Positions 31,922 to 42,957 are shown, counted from the stretch's first letter. The stretch: 64,000 nt of DNA from Forficula auricularia (GCA_024734495.1 JALMQS010000612.1:387979-451978); one strand, 5' to 3'. Translations and numbers: made by a program. Notes: generated by a model from the letters alone, not told the origin.

Positions 31922-32099
31922 GAAATAATTAAAAATTATTTTATTTAAAAAACAGAAGACTCTTATTTTATTTTTAACCTAAAATAAAAACAATTCTTTT
32001 ACCATCGACAGTGAAATCTTTTATTCAACTAATAATTAATAATTTAATGGAGCTTCATTTTATCGTATTGTACTTATATCTATTTAGAAAAAAAAAATT

Positions 32100-32642
32100 A
32101 GGAAATGTAAAGGCTACGAAGAAACTTAAAAGTCCAAAATAATGGACATAATAATAAAATAATAAAATGGAACTGGAATTCATCCAGAAAATTTGCTATA
32201 ACACTCTGGAATGTCACAGAACAGTGTCGTTAAATTATTCAATTATTAATTATTATTACATTATTTATTTAATAATTAAATATTTGGTCATTATTATTTA
32301 ATAATTAAGTTGAATGATTGTTAATAAAAATAATTATTAGGATTTTTTGAGATCTAATTGATTTAAGATTTATTTTTATTTGATGTCGTGTAAAAAAATA
32401 GTTCTTATTGAAAGTTGTTCACTTTTATTTCTAGACTAAGAATATGTACAGAAACATATAGGTTTCTATTTAAAAAACAGAAGTTGACCTTGAAATACCC
32501 ATGAAAGCTTGTTCTAGGTCGTCAAACAATAGAGTAGTTTAGTTTACCCCTTGATATAAATAAACTTTTATTTGAAACTTTTTCATATAATGCACTATTT
32601 TTGAGTTATAAGACTGTCTCAAAATAAAAAATCTCACCCGGT
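32100..32642 (-). repeat. Repeat R3, inverted copy (d)
   Basis: It runs from the central core (GGAACTGGAATTCATCCAG, inverted) through the A+T-rich arm to ATCTCACCCGGT at 32642, the R3 terminus. Confidence 0.7.
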
Positions 32643-32728
32643 ATAATCAATATTTTCTATTTTTATTTTATTTTTTCTCCATATATGATTTTTGATTAAA
32701 ATTATTGGAATTAGTGAAATTTACTGTA

Positions 32729-33595
32729 TTAGGTCATTCAATAAGTCTGTAGGATGACACATAGATGGCGTTACTAGAATTTTTCCATATGATTTTTATT
32801 TAGTACTAACCTTCAAATGATACGTGTATAAATTTGACAGCAATCTGACTATTGATTTGTGAGTTATAGCATTTTGTGTGAAGCAACTTTTGTTATTGAA
32901 AAAAAAGTGAATTTCGAGTTTTAATAAAGCATTGCTTTTTGATGAAAAAAATACAGTGGAAACCAAACAATGGCTTGATAAATATTATCCGAACTCTGCT
33001 CCATCGAGACAAATGGTAGAGAAGTGGATTGCTGAATTTAAACGTGGTCGTACCAGCACAAATGATGCAGAGCGCAGTGAACGCCCAAATGAGGCTGTTA
33101 TTCCAGAAAACATAAAAAAATCCACAAATTGGTTATGAACGATCGCAAATTGAAGGTGCACGAGTTAGCTGACATTGTAAAGATATCAGATGGTAGTGTT
33201 TTTACCATTTTACACGAACATTTGGGTATGCGAAGTGGGTGCCGCATGAGCTCACACTCGACCAAAAACAACAACGAATCGAAGCTTCAGAGGAGTGTTT
33301 GGCGCTGTTAAACCGCAATAATTGGAATTTTATCGTCGATATGTGACATTGGATGAGACATGGCTTCACTATTACACACCAGAATCCAAAAGAAGTCCAA
33401 TGATGAAGTAATCGCTGAAACTGAGGCCTATTTTGACGAGCAAGAGAAATCGTACTATAAAACTGGTATCGAAAAATTGGAAAATCGCTATACTCGTTGT
33501 ATCGCCCCTGAAGGCTACTATGTTAAATATTAAAATCGACTTTTGTCAAAATTTTGTTTTTTCTTACTTATCCTTCGGACTTTTGAATGACCTGT
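32729..33595 (+). mobile_element. mariner element, internally deleted
   Basis: TA at 32727-32728 and 33596-33597 flanks the ends. The imperfect TIRs are TTAGGTCATTCAATAAGTC and GACTTTTGAATGACCTGT. Length is 867 bp against about 1.3 kb for a full mariner. It is the only DNA transposon here with a recognisable N-terminal transposase. It is inactive because of frameshifts and a missing catalytic core. Confidence 0.88.
32912..33533 (+). pseudogene. mariner transposase remnant
   Basis: A Tc1/mariner DD34D transposase. The helix-turn-helix region is readable (VLIKHCFLMKK, then after a frameshift in an A-run near 32950 NTVETKQWLDKYYPNSAPSR, MVEKWIAEFKRGRTST and AERSERPNEAV). A further shift near 33120 gives DRKLKVHELADIVKISDGSV. 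VTLDETWLHYYTPESKR carries the first catalytic Asp. Directly after it the frame jumps to EAYFDEQEKSYYKTGIEKLE and the C-terminus CIAPEGYYVKY, with a stop at 33531-33533. The region with the second and third Asp is deleted. Block order and the C-terminus fit mariner proper and not Tc1. Confidence 0.88.
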
Positions 33596-33661
33596 TATCT
33601 ATAGGTACTACTAATTTAGTACATAATATCATTGTATAGGTAGGTATTTCAATTCAAGTTT

Positions 33662-33865
33662 TTAAATAAATAAACAATTGTAAATTGCTTGACAAAATGC
33701 ATATATGAGAATTTCTCCAACGATTTCTAATCGAATTCGAATTCTCCGAATGTTGTCCACCTTGGTTATCTTATCTTCTCCAATTTGAATGAGTTTCTTT
33801 CCACTTGGCTTTATTTGGTGTCCAGAAACCATCAGAGACACACCTCGAACACCTTTAAGGTCCAA
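33662..33865 (-). other. Unidentified open frame
   Basis: A minus-strand frame of about 67 codons with balanced composition (GVRGVSLMVSGHQIKP, IGEDKITKVDNIRRIRIRLE, FCQAIYNC), less A+T-rich than its surroundings. There is no ATG; the frame opens with TTG. I do not recognise it. It could be a decayed transposon piece or a stray exon. No convincing splice sites were identified. Confidence 0.25.
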
Positions 33866-34054
33866 ACAGACACTCCATTTAATTGTAAAATCACATTCTA
33901 TTATTATTAATTAGACAAGAAACAAAAATAATTAATTATTTAAATTTCTAATTATTATTTAATTATAATAATTTGAAATAATAGGTACTTATTGACATTG
34001 TTAAAAATATAAATTAATTTTCATATTTTATAATGTGGATGATCTATATATAAA

Positions 34055-34200
34055 GTGGATATTGATGAGGCAGTCAAAAAAGAAGAAGATAATTTACACT
34101 ATCTTTTTATTCATAAAACCGACGTTTCGGAGGCTATTCCTCCTTCTTCAGGGTTTTGAAAAGTCGTGATAGGAAATCCACATGCCTCATCAATATCCAC
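34055..34200. repeat. Foldback around hammerhead-like motif 9
   Basis: GTGGATATTGATGAGGCA (34055-34072) and its exact complement (34183-34200) flank the ribozyme-like motif. The right partner continues into TAATTCACTTATC. Confidence 0.75.
34115..34157 (-). ncRNA. Hammerhead-like motif 9
   Basis: Minus strand: stem I AAAACC/GGTTTT (6 pairs), CTGAAGA (position 7 may be any base), extra A, stem II GGAGG/CCTCC with loop AATAG, GAAA, minimal palindromic stem III ACGT, cleavage C. It is the longest simple stem I in the window. Confidence 0.8.
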
Positions 34201-34271
34201 TTAATTCACTTATCAGTCCGTCTCCAAAAATTACTCCAATCTTACTATATATAAATATTCTAATAATTTTT

Positions 34272-35010
34272 AACCGACTTCAAAAAAGGAGGAGGTTCTC
34301 TATTCGACTGATTTTTTTTTGTGTCTATGTTACCTCATATCTCCGCCAATTGTCAACCGATTTTGAAAATTTTTTTTGCATTGGGTCCAGTCTAGCTTCC
34401 GGTTGGTCCCATTTTTTTTTCGATTTTTTTTTCATAGGTATTAGACCTTTTTTATTAGGTTTGTTTAGACCTAACCTCTTTGTTTATGAACCGATTCCGA
34501 TGGTTCTTTTTTTATCCGAAAGGGGGTGTCTTAGGGATGGTGTCATATTAATTTGGTCAAGTTCTGATGATATGATCACTATTAATAACATCACTAAAAA
34601 GAGAAAAATAAAAATTTTTAAGAAAAAAATAAAAACCGACTTCAAAAAATTAAATGCAACAAATAAAAATACACTAAAAGGTATAAAATAATTATTATCT
34701 TATTTAGTTACAACTAAACGACGAAATATTAACATGAAATTACTTTTTGAAGTCGGTGCCAAACAAACTATACCTATGAGCGAGTGTACTCGGCCAAACG
34801 TACTAAGTAAGATCCGTCGAGTGCGATTCATAAAAGGTATATGTTTGGCACCAACTTCAAAAAGTAATTTCGTGTCAATATTTCGTCGTTTAGTTGTAAC
34901 TAAATAAGATAATAATTATTTTATACCTTTTAGTGTATTTTATTTGTTGCATTTAATTTTTTGAAGTTGATTTTTATTTTTTTCTTAAAATTTTTATTAA
35001 CGTATAATAT
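34272..35010 (+). repeat. ACCGACTTC element, most complete copy
   Basis: It starts ACCGACTTCAAAAAAGGAGG at 34272, continues through AACCGATTTTGAAAATTT and GAACCGATTCCGATGG phrases, then the inverted arms 34598-34768 and 34848-35000 containing AAATGCAACAAATAAAA, TTATCTTATTTAGTTAC and GAAGTCGGTGCC. The loop has AGATCCGTCGAGTGCG. This joins the head (seen alone at 3198, 5601, 50957) to the foldback (seen alone at 4903 and 52577). The 169-residue frame across it is an artefact. Confidence 0.75.
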
Positions 35011-35035
35011 AGAATTGATGTTGATTACTTAAGCC

Positions 35036-35150
35036 CTAGGGGTGAATCGCGATCTAATATGCTGTACACCTACTTCCACTTGTACTTCCAAATATTTCCA
35101 AAATACTTCCAAGAGGTGTACACCTACTTCCAATCTCGGATCACCCCTCG
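35036..35150 (+). mobile_element. hAT-like MITE, copy C
   Basis: Termini CTAGGGGTGAATCGCGA and its partner ending CACCCCTCG. The flanking duplication is CTTAAGCC/ATTAAGCC (35028-35035 and 35151-35158, one mismatch). It is the shortest copy, with only a couple of ACTTCC blocks. Confidence 0.85.
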
Positions 35151-35158
35151 ATTAAGCC

Positions 35159-35654
35159 CATATAGAGGGATGTCTATGTTTATATATTTGTTGTACTTAT
35201 AATAGAAATTATATAAATATTCGAAAGATGGCAGTGGTTGTAGTGGTAAAGTCACGAGATATTTTTTTTTTTTAATTTGATAGGAATTTTTAATAATGAA
35301 GGGGGTCGAGATAGGTAATAAAGGAAATCTTTGTCCTTATATAGAAGATTTTTTTATATTCATAATTAGATTAGAAGAAATTTTCCTTCGGAGAGAGAAG
35401 GAGTGGGTAGAAATTTTAATTGAGAAATGATAATAATTAAGGGAAGAAAAATCCATTTTTTAAAAATTCTATTGATGAGTCGGTTGAGAAAGGGCGAATT
35501 TCGAGCTCTGCTGAAGGAGATAAGGGTTATCTTGTATTTTTCCCTCAATGACCCCTTTGGAAAGAGGGCTGGGCTGTCTTCCATCATTTCTCATTTATTC
35601 ATAACTAGGTTATTCATCCACCTTGAAGCATTCCTTAAACTTATTATTATTTCC
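35159..35654. other. Unassigned DNA
   Basis: Partly less A+T-rich (35395-35590: GGTTGAGAAAGGGCG, ACCCCTTTGGAAAGAGGG). Two opposed frames of 73 and 85 codons have no recognisable motif. Confidence 0.35.
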
Positions 35655-35896
35655 ATTACTATATATATATATATTAATAAATAGAACATTTTTTTAATAA
35701 GGAAAAATATTTAGTCTCTCTTTTGATTAATTATATCTTTATCTATAAATTTATATATATCCCAAATATATCATTTTTATTTTGTTTATTATTGTTTATG
35801 TTGATTGATTTACTAAATACGGAATTATGGCCGCAATTTTGAAGTTTATAAACGTATCAGTATGGTTTTAGGTAATCCAAATGAACTTTATACTAT
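35655..35896 (+). repeat. Repeat R9, left copy
   Basis: TATTTAGTCTCTCTTTTGAT, CCCAAATATATCATTTTTA, TTATGTTGATTGA and TTTTGAAGTTTATAAA. It is matched by 38997-39232 in inverse orientation, except that the last 40 or so bases (GGTTTTAGGTAATCC) are flipped between the two. Confidence 0.65.
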
Positions 35897-36640
35897 ACCG
35901 GGTGAGTTTTTTTATCTTGAGACAGTTTTATAACTCAAAAACAGTGCATTATATGAAAAAATTTTAAATAAAAGTTTATTTATATCAAGGGGGAAACTAA
36001 ACTAAGCTATTGTTTGTCCACCTAAAACAAACTTTCATGGGTATTTCGAGGTCAAGTTCTGTTTTTTAAATAGATTTCTGTATATATTCAGAAACTACAA
36101 AAAAAACTGAACAACTTTTTATTTGAACTATTTCTTTATAAGACATCAAATAAAAAAAATATTAAAACAATTAGATCTCAAAAAAAACCCTAATAATTAT
36201 TTTGAACAATTATTTAACTTAATTATCAATTAATAATGATTAAATAATTAATTATTAAATCTAAAAGTCACAACAATGAAAATAATTGTTTATAATGATC
36301 TTAAAACTTCGTTATAAGTAGGTACACAGATTTAAGAGATTATTTTCTACTTAAAATTCTTGAGTTGAAAAAAAGTTTATTTTTTTTCGTGTCAATCCAG
36401 TAGATAGTTATATTGTATTACTATAATAAAAATGGAGCATTTTTTGTTGAATGATCTCAATTTATGATTTTGAATTTGAAAGAAGTATTATGGGGTTGGT
36501 ATTGAAATGAATTCCGAGCGTTTTCCTGATAAGAATACACCCTCACAAGCTTCATTTTATTGTGTTGTAAAATCAGATGCAAAAAACAAAAAACGAAAAA
36601 AATAAGAAATGTACCCCCAAAATGTTAGAAATGCAAAAAC
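35897..36640 (+). repeat. Repeat R3 (e), with ACCGGGTGAG end
   Basis: It starts ACCGGGTGAGTTTTTTTATC at 35897. The arm continues to about 36290, then the centre in reverse order (GTCAATCCAGTAGATAG, AAAATGGAGCATTTTTTG, GCGTTTTCCTGATAAG). Together with 62340-63699 it shows that R3 has long inverted arms around a common centre. Confidence 0.7.
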
Positions 36641-37000
36641 TAACCAGTCAAAATGGGGGAAGGGTCAAAAAATAAAAATTCTAACCCTTTTGACCAAACT
36701 TAACCAAATTTTGTATACATAATCAGTGGGCCTTCAAAAGGCTAGAAATGCAAAAACTAACCTCCCAAAACGGGGAGAGGGTCAAAAATGAAAATCTAGG
36801 GCCTTGTATCAAACTTAATTTAGTTTTTGCATTTCTAGCCTTCTGAGGGTCCATAGAATAGGTATGTATACAAAATTTGGTTGCGTTTGGTCGAAAGGGC
36901 TATTTTGGGTGGTTATTTTCAAATTCTTTTTAAACAAAAAATGTCAAAAATTACATCCTCTACAATTTTGCTTCTAATAGAATTTGCTGTAGATCAAACA
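36641..37000. repeat. Helitron-H2-type interior fragments
   Basis: Two units of 'GCTAGAAATGCAAAAACTAACC...GGGAGGGTCAAAAATGAAAAT' and the phrase CCAAATTTTGTATACATAATC, shared with 49700-49790, 57400-57560 and 61290-61340. The flanks read TTACATCCTCTACAATTTTG. No ends are visible. Confidence 0.5.
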
Positions 37001-37998
37001 GTTTAGGGGTTATTTATAATCAATGAGGTGATTTTACAGGTTTTTTTTGACATTTTTCAGGGGTCGATTACCCCTAAAAACGACTCGATTTGGCGAATAA
37101 GAATTTGACTTTCGGGGTATGTGCTGATCACACTACAGTTTGGGATATGTTATTTGTATTCTAAAATCAGACTCCAAAATGGCCAGTAACTTCGGTCTAG
37201 TTGTTTATGAGCCGATTTTCAAAAATAATAATTGCTAACAATAAAAATATTAAATTATTTTAGCAAATATAAAAAAGAATTGATAAAATATACATCTATC
37301 TTTAATAAATAAAAAATTAACGTGTATATATACAATATAAGTTCACAAACATCAAAATGGCGGCCCCGGCCATTAGATCCCTCTTCCGGCTTTAATTCAA
37401 TCGCACTCTTGCAAATTGCTTACACGGTAAAAGATTTCAAAAAAGAACAAAAAGAAGACGAGCCTTAAATTGTGAATATTGGAAAATCGATAGCTATTTT
37501 CGAGTTCGAGAAAGAAAGGAAACGAGAAATGTCAAAATAAAAACTGAAAAATTACCGCCTTATTCTTTTGGCTGCTGCTGATATCGTCTGATTTTGATTA
37601 TCATTCAAATGTTATATTCCCTTTACGTTTTGCGAATTTGTGAATAGGTAAGAATTATTCGGACTTCTTATTTTAAGTATTAAATAAATTAATAATATGA
37701 TCGTTTTCATACTATCCACCATTATTGAAGCGAAGCTTTTATTCGGACGTTCTGGGCGCTCGCCGCCCCGGCCACTCTATCCGAGCTAAGCGTCAGATTT
37801 TAAAAGCGTAACACGAGTGGTGCGTGCGCACTGTCCCCCCGCCTCAGTAGGCGTGGTCTGATGTCACACTTTGGTCTCATGTCAGGGCAGCCACTTGTTG
37901 GAATATTTCAATATCCGTTGCGATCAGCTGTTTCGTTTAACCTTTCTGCTGATTACAAATAAATCGTGTAAATTGTAGTTTTTATGAGACTAGAATTG
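37001..37998. other. Unassigned DNA, GC-richer at 37730-37890
   Basis: 37350-37400 holds AAAATGGCGGCCCCGGCC and 37745-37890 is GC-rich (CGCTCGCCGCCCCGGCC, GTGCGTGCGCACTG). This could be a promoter region for the endonuclease-domain gene fragment that follows, but there is no direct evidence. No credible frame is present. Confidence 0.35.
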
Positions 37999-38317
37999 TT
38001 AACTTCGCCGTAGAACAAAATTTACGGGAAGTAATGAACATACTATGCCAATTATTTTAGGTGGAGATTTTAATTGCAATTTTAAGGATGAGAAATCTAA
38101 GCCATTGGTTGATTTCCTTACAGACAAATTTAATTTAAAGATGAATAATGATCCAAACTCTGCGACAACTAAAACAGGAACAACTATAGATGCAATATTT
38201 ACAAGATTCATTGAAAAAATTCAATCAAAAACTTTTCTATCTTATTTTAGTTACCATCATCCAATAGTTACTTTCGTACCATATAACAATGAGAATAGTG
38301 GTGTACAAATAACTTAA
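37999..38317 (+). pseudogene. Endonuclease/exonuclease/phosphatase-domain fragment
   Basis: The frame starting at 38045 gives PIILGGDFNCNF (the GDFN motif of the EEP fold, metal/DNA binding), KPLVDFLTDKFNLKMNNDP, TKTGTTIDAIFTR and SYFSYHHPIV (the final catalytic His region of the fold). Possible N-terminal coding (FAVEQNLREVMNIL) lies upstream in another frame. The stop is at 38315-38317, with an AATAAA about 100 bases later (38417-38422). The 'GTTIDAIF..SYFSYH' pattern resembles the EEP domains that accompany PIF1-type helicases in Helitron/Helentron-like proteins of arthropods; a non-LTR endonuclease is the alternative. The helicase itself is absent. Confidence 0.55.
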
Positions 38318-38479
38318 AGTACTTATGATGAACATACAGATAATAATGCTTTGTGAATTATTCGATAATTTTATGTTTAAACTTTGTACATATAATACAT
38401 TATATATGAATGCAATAAATTTTATTATGCAAAAATTGCAGGATTCAAATTATTTTCTTATTTGTATTACTTGAAGGAT

Positions 38480-38967
38480 AAAAAAAGTGCCGTCTAGGGA
38501 CGCCCGAAAGAAGCGAAGCTTTATAATATAAAGCGAAGGAACTAAGCGTTCAAAAAATTAAGACTTGAGAAAAGAAAAGCCTTGAGGGATGAAAAAATAA
38601 AGACTTGAGAAAATAAAAAAATAAAACTGATAACTTGGGAAAATAAAAAAATGAATACATTAAAAATAAAAGACGCGCCCAAAAACGCAAGGCTACAGCG
38701 GAGCTCTCTTCACGATTAGAACAAAAAAATAGGAGAGCTCCGCTGTAGCCTTGCGTTTTTGGGCGCGTCTTTTATTTTTAATGTATTCATTTTTTTTATT
38801 TTCCCAAGTTATCAGTTTTATTTTTTTTTATTTTCTCAAGTCTTTATTTTTTTTCATCCCTCAAGGCTTTTCTTTTCTCAAGTCTTAATTTTTTTGAACG
38901 CTTAGTTCCTTCGCTTTATATTATAAAGCTTCGCTTCTTTCGGGCGTCCCTAGACGGCACTTTTTTT
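38480..38967. repeat. Near-perfect 0.49-kb hairpin
   Basis: The arms 38480-38708 and 38733-38967 are complementary with no base substitutions. The only differences I find are four T/A homopolymer lengths. The loop is 24 bases (38709-38732). The outer end reads GTGCCGTCTAGGGACG, the inner end GCGGAGCTCTC. No open frame. It may be a young foldback element or a product of palindromic duplication. A sequencing or assembly fold-back artefact also fits. Confidence 0.9.
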
Positions 38968-38996
38968 TATTTATTTATTTTTAAATAAAAATTAAC

Positions 38997-39232
38997 ACTT
39001 CAATATGATTTTAGGTAATCCAAATTAGCTTTATACTATATATGGTACTTTTATAAACTTCAAAATGGGCGGCGATAATTCAGTATTTAATAATTCAATC
39101 AACATAAACAATAATAAACAAAATAAAAAATGACATATTTGGGATATATATAGATTTATAGATATAGATATAATTAATCAAAAGAGAGACTAAATATTTT
39201 CCTTATTTTTTTAATTTTCTATTTATTAATAT
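38997..39232 (-). repeat. Repeat R9, right (inverted) copy
   Basis: Inverse of 35655-35896, bounded on the right by the next R3 copy. The inner 45 bases are in the opposite orientation relative to the left copy. Confidence 0.65.
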
Positions 39233-39740
39233 ACCGGGTGGGTTTTTTTTATCTTGAGACAGTTTTATAACTCAAAAACAGTACATTATATGGAAAAAAG
39301 TTTCAAATAAAAGTTTATTTATATCAGGGAGAAACTAAACTATGTTATTGTTTGTCGACCTAAAACAAGCTTTCAAAGGTATTTCGAGGTCAAGCTCTGT
39401 TTTTTAAATGAAAACCTATATGTTTCTGTACATATTATGAATCTATAAAAAAAAAACTAAAAAACTTTTATTAGAACTATTTTTTATACGACATCGAATA
39501 AACAAAATACATGGATCAATTATATCTAAAAAAATCCCAATAATTATTTTTAACAATCATTCAACTTAATTATCAAAAAATGATTAAATATTTAATTATT
39601 AAATAAATAATTTTATGATAAAATTAATAATTTAATGATTTTTCGACACTGTTCTGAGATATTCCAGAGTCTAATCGCAAATTTTCTGAATGAATTCCTG
39701 TTCCGATTTCCTTATTTTGGTCTGTTCCAGTATTCTTCGT
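39233..39740 (+). repeat. Repeat R3 (f)
   Basis: It starts ACCGGGTGGGTTTTTTTTA at 39233, with the complete left arm, AATAATTTAATGATTTTTCG and the start of the centre (TTCCAGAGTCTAATCG). Confidence 0.7.
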
Positions 39741-40157
39741 TCCACAGAATATGTATACAAAATTTGATTGTGTTTGGTCGAAAGGGCTAGAATTTTCATT
39801 TTTGACCCCCCCCCCCATTTTGGGTGTTTATTTTAAAAAAATTTTCGAACAAAAATTTCAAAAATTACATCCTCTACAGTTTTGCTTCTAATGAAATTTG
39901 CCGTAGAGTAAACAATTTAAAAATTATATGTAATCAATGAGGTGATTTGACGGTATTTTTTGACATCTTCAGGGGTCGATTACCCCTAAAAACAAGTCGA
40001 TTTTGCGAGTAAGAATTTGACTTTCGGACTGTGTGCTGATCACACTACAGTATGGGATATGTTATTTGATTCTAAAATCATCTTCCGAAATCATCAGTAT
40101 CTCTTAGACTTATATCGAGTTATGGCGGTTTTTTTTTTATTTTCATTGTTATGGCTA
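39741..40157. repeat. Mixed repeat fragments
   Basis: A poly-C run (39805-39817) lies in H2-type interior sequence, then TTACATCCTCTACAGTTTTG, TGCTGATCACACTACAGT and TATCGAGTTATGGCGG. The same order recurs at 36940-37200, so this is a second copy of one repeat leading into the satellite. Confidence 0.5.
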
Positions 40158-41370
40158 GTTATTGTTAAGTGAATGATGGTTATCATCAATTTTCCGTTAT
40201 AAACTCAGTTGTTTTTTAACCCATTTTCAAAACTAAAGTGTTCATCTTGTTTAGAGGAAAAAGCTTATCATTTCTTTTAATAAAACATAATTTGTAAAAT
40301 TAACGATTGGTGAGATATAAATTTTTATTTGAAAAAATCATAATCGGTCATGTTAACTTGTTAAACCTTTATATCTCAGTAATCGTAGATTTTATCAAAT
40401 TTCATATCATTTGTTAAAATGTTAAAATTTTTATTGTTAACAAAATGAAATTTTATTTTTGAAAATCAGCTAATAAACAACCGAGTTATTGCGTATTTTT
40501 CATAGTTATTGCTAGTTATTGTTGAGTGAATGATGGTTATCATCAATTTTCCGTTATAAACTCAGTTGTTTTTTAACCCATTTTCAAAACTAAAGTGTCA
40601 TCTTGTTTAGAGGAAAAAGCTTATCATTTCTTTTAATAAAACATAATTTGTAAAATTAACGATTGGTGAGATATAAATTTTTATTTGAAAAAATCATAAT
40701 CGGTCATGTTAACTTTTTAAACCTTTATATCTCAGTAATCGTAGATTTTATCAAATTTCATATCATTTGTTAAAATGTTAAAATTTTTATTGTTAACAAA
40801 ATGAAATTTTATTTTTGAAAATCAGCTAATAAACAACCGAGTTATTGCGTATTTTTCATAGTTATTGCTAGTTATTGTTAAGTGAATGTTGGTTATCATC
40901 AATTTTCCGTTATAAACTCAGTTGTTTTTCAACCCATTTTCAAAACTAAAGTGTCATCTTGTTTAGAGGAAAAAGCTTATCATTTCTTTTAATAAAACAT
41001 AATTTGTAAAATTAACGATTGGTGAGATATAAATTTTTATTTGAAAAAATCATAATCGGTCATGTTAACTTTTTAAACCTTTATATCTCAGTAATCGTAG
41101 ATTTTATCAAATTTCATATCATTTGTTAAAATGTTAAAATTTTTATTGTTAACAAAATGAAATTTTATTTTTGAAAATCAGCTAATAAACAACCGAGTTA
41201 TTGCGTATTTTTCATAGTTATTGCTAGTTATTGTTAAGTGAATGTTGGTTATCATCAATTTTCCGTTATAAACTCAGTTGTTTTTTAACCCATTTTCAAA
41301 ACTAAAGTGTCATCTTGTTCACTGTAAAAAGCTTATCATTTCTTTTAATAAAACATAATTTGATAAAATT
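40158..41370. repeat. 356-bp satellite array
   Basis: GTTATTGTTAAGTGAATG landmarks at 40158, 40515, 40871 and 41227 give a period of 356-357 bp, with very few differences between units. Each unit is itself an inverted dimer: TTGTAAAATTAACGATTGG and later TCAGTAATCGTAGATTTTA are complementary copies, as are the CTCAGTTGTTTTTTAACCC and AACAACCGAGTTATTGCG ends. Confidence 0.9.
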
Positions 41371-42440
41371 AACTGTTGCTGAGATATAGTAAAAGTTTGA
41401 AAAAATTAAAACGTCTGTCATTTTTAAGTTTGTGAACCTATATTCCTATATATACGGTATTTTTTTATTTATTAGACATAAATGTTGCAAGCATACGTAT
41501 CAGATATTATAAAATTACTTTAACTGTTGTTGATATATAAAATATTATTTGAAAAAATCATAATCGGTCATGTCAATTTTTCAAACCTTTATATCTCAGT
41601 AAGCGTAAATTTTATCAAATTATGGTTTATTTAAAGAAATGGTAAGATTTTTATTGTTAACAAAATGACACCTGAGTTTTGAAAATCTGTTAACAAACGA
41701 GCAAGTTGTGGCGTTTTTTTTATTTTAATTGTTATGGTAAGTTATTGTTAAGTGAATTTTGCACCATAACTCAGATGTTTTTCAACCAATTTTCAAAACT
41801 AATGTGTCGTTTTGTTAACAATAAAAAACTTATCATTTCTTTTAATAAAACAAAATTTGATAAAATTAACGATTACTGAGATATAAAGATTTGAAACATT
41901 CATATGGCCGCCATTTTGAAGTTTCTCAAATTATATAAACTCTATTTTTTTATTTAATAAAGATATATGTTGTAAATATATATATATGTATATATTAAAT
42001 ATTATTAAGATTTCTTTATCTGATGGCGAAATATAAATTCTTATTTGAAAACATCATAATAGGTCATGTAAATTTTTCAAACCTTTATATCGTAGTATAG
42101 ATAAGTATTATCAAATTTTATTTTATCTGATAAAATATTAAAATTTTTATTGTTCACAAAATGACATTATATTTTTCAAAGTCTGTTGACAAGCAGGCAA
42201 GTTGTTTTATTTTCATTGTTAAGGCTAGTTATTGTTAAAGTGAATAAATACTTTCACATTTCTCATCATAACTTAATTATTTTTCAATCGATTTTCAAAA
42301 ACAAGGTATCATTTTGTAGCCAATAAAATGATTATTATTTTCGATAACGAAACATAATTTGTTACAACTAACCGTTACTGAGATATAAAGGTTTGAAACA
42401 TTGATATGGCCGCCATGTTGAAGCTTCTAATTTTTACATA
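41371..42440. repeat. Divergent flank of the satellite
   Basis: Related half-units (AAAATTAACTGTTGCTGAG, TATATCTCAGTAAGCGTAAA, ATGACACCTGAGTTTTG, ATTAACGATTACTGAGATAT), progressively diverged. ATGGCCGCCATTTTGAAG (41905) and ATGGCCGCCATGTTGAAG (42405) each close a block. The central array seems to have expanded from this older background. Confidence 0.75.
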
Positions 42441-42957
42441 TATTAATAATAGTTTGTTTAAACATGTCTGCCTATTATTATTAAAATTACAAGATCTGAT
42501 CATGCGATATAATTTATAATATAATAAGTTATTCTTTTTATTATTATCCAATTAGCAAGTGAATTAAGGCCTCTAGAAGAGATCTAAATCTAAAATAGCT
42601 GTCCCCTTTAAGACCCTCCGTCATTGTATAAGCGAAATGCCCCTCCCACCTCCCCTCCGCCCATCATTTTGAATTATTTCCCGTTACATATACATAGTCA
42701 TTCATTAACAACAGGGGACTGGGTAGATAGAAATGGAGGAGTAAATTATAACCTGCGAGAGTATACCATACCATACTGCTTTGGCAAGGCAAGGCAAACC
42801 AGCCGACCACGAAATTTCCTATTGCTATTAATAACACTCCAGATAGATCACGATCACATACACACACACACACATAATGTAAAATATACAAGCACAAGAG
42901 GGACAGAGATGGAAAGTTAAACTTATTATTCAATTCAACCAATATCAATATGCTCTA
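42441..42957. other. Unassigned DNA
   Basis: Contains a C-rich piece (42640-42662), the repeated GGCAAGGCAAGGC (42783-42795) and a (CA)n run at 42858-42873. No credible gene. Confidence 0.4.

Larger units (their letters stand above)
31287..32030. repeat. Foldback element with two opposed ribozyme motifs
   Basis: The left part (31287-31475) and right part (31745-31990) are inverted copies, each starting from TTTTATTTTTAACCTAAAA-like ends and each containing a hammerhead-like motif pointing inward or outward as a mirror pair. A GC-rich block of 250 bases (31495-31748) occupies the middle. The same family is at 17540-20235. No protein is encoded. Confidence 0.8.

Noticed and set aside
34182..34691. 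169-codon frame
   Set aside because: It runs across the ACCGACTTC repeat, whose other copies do not keep this frame.
37745..38044. A host promoter and first exon before the endonuclease-domain frame
   Set aside because: The GC-rich patch is suggestive, but no splice sites or continuous frame connect it to the coding fragment.
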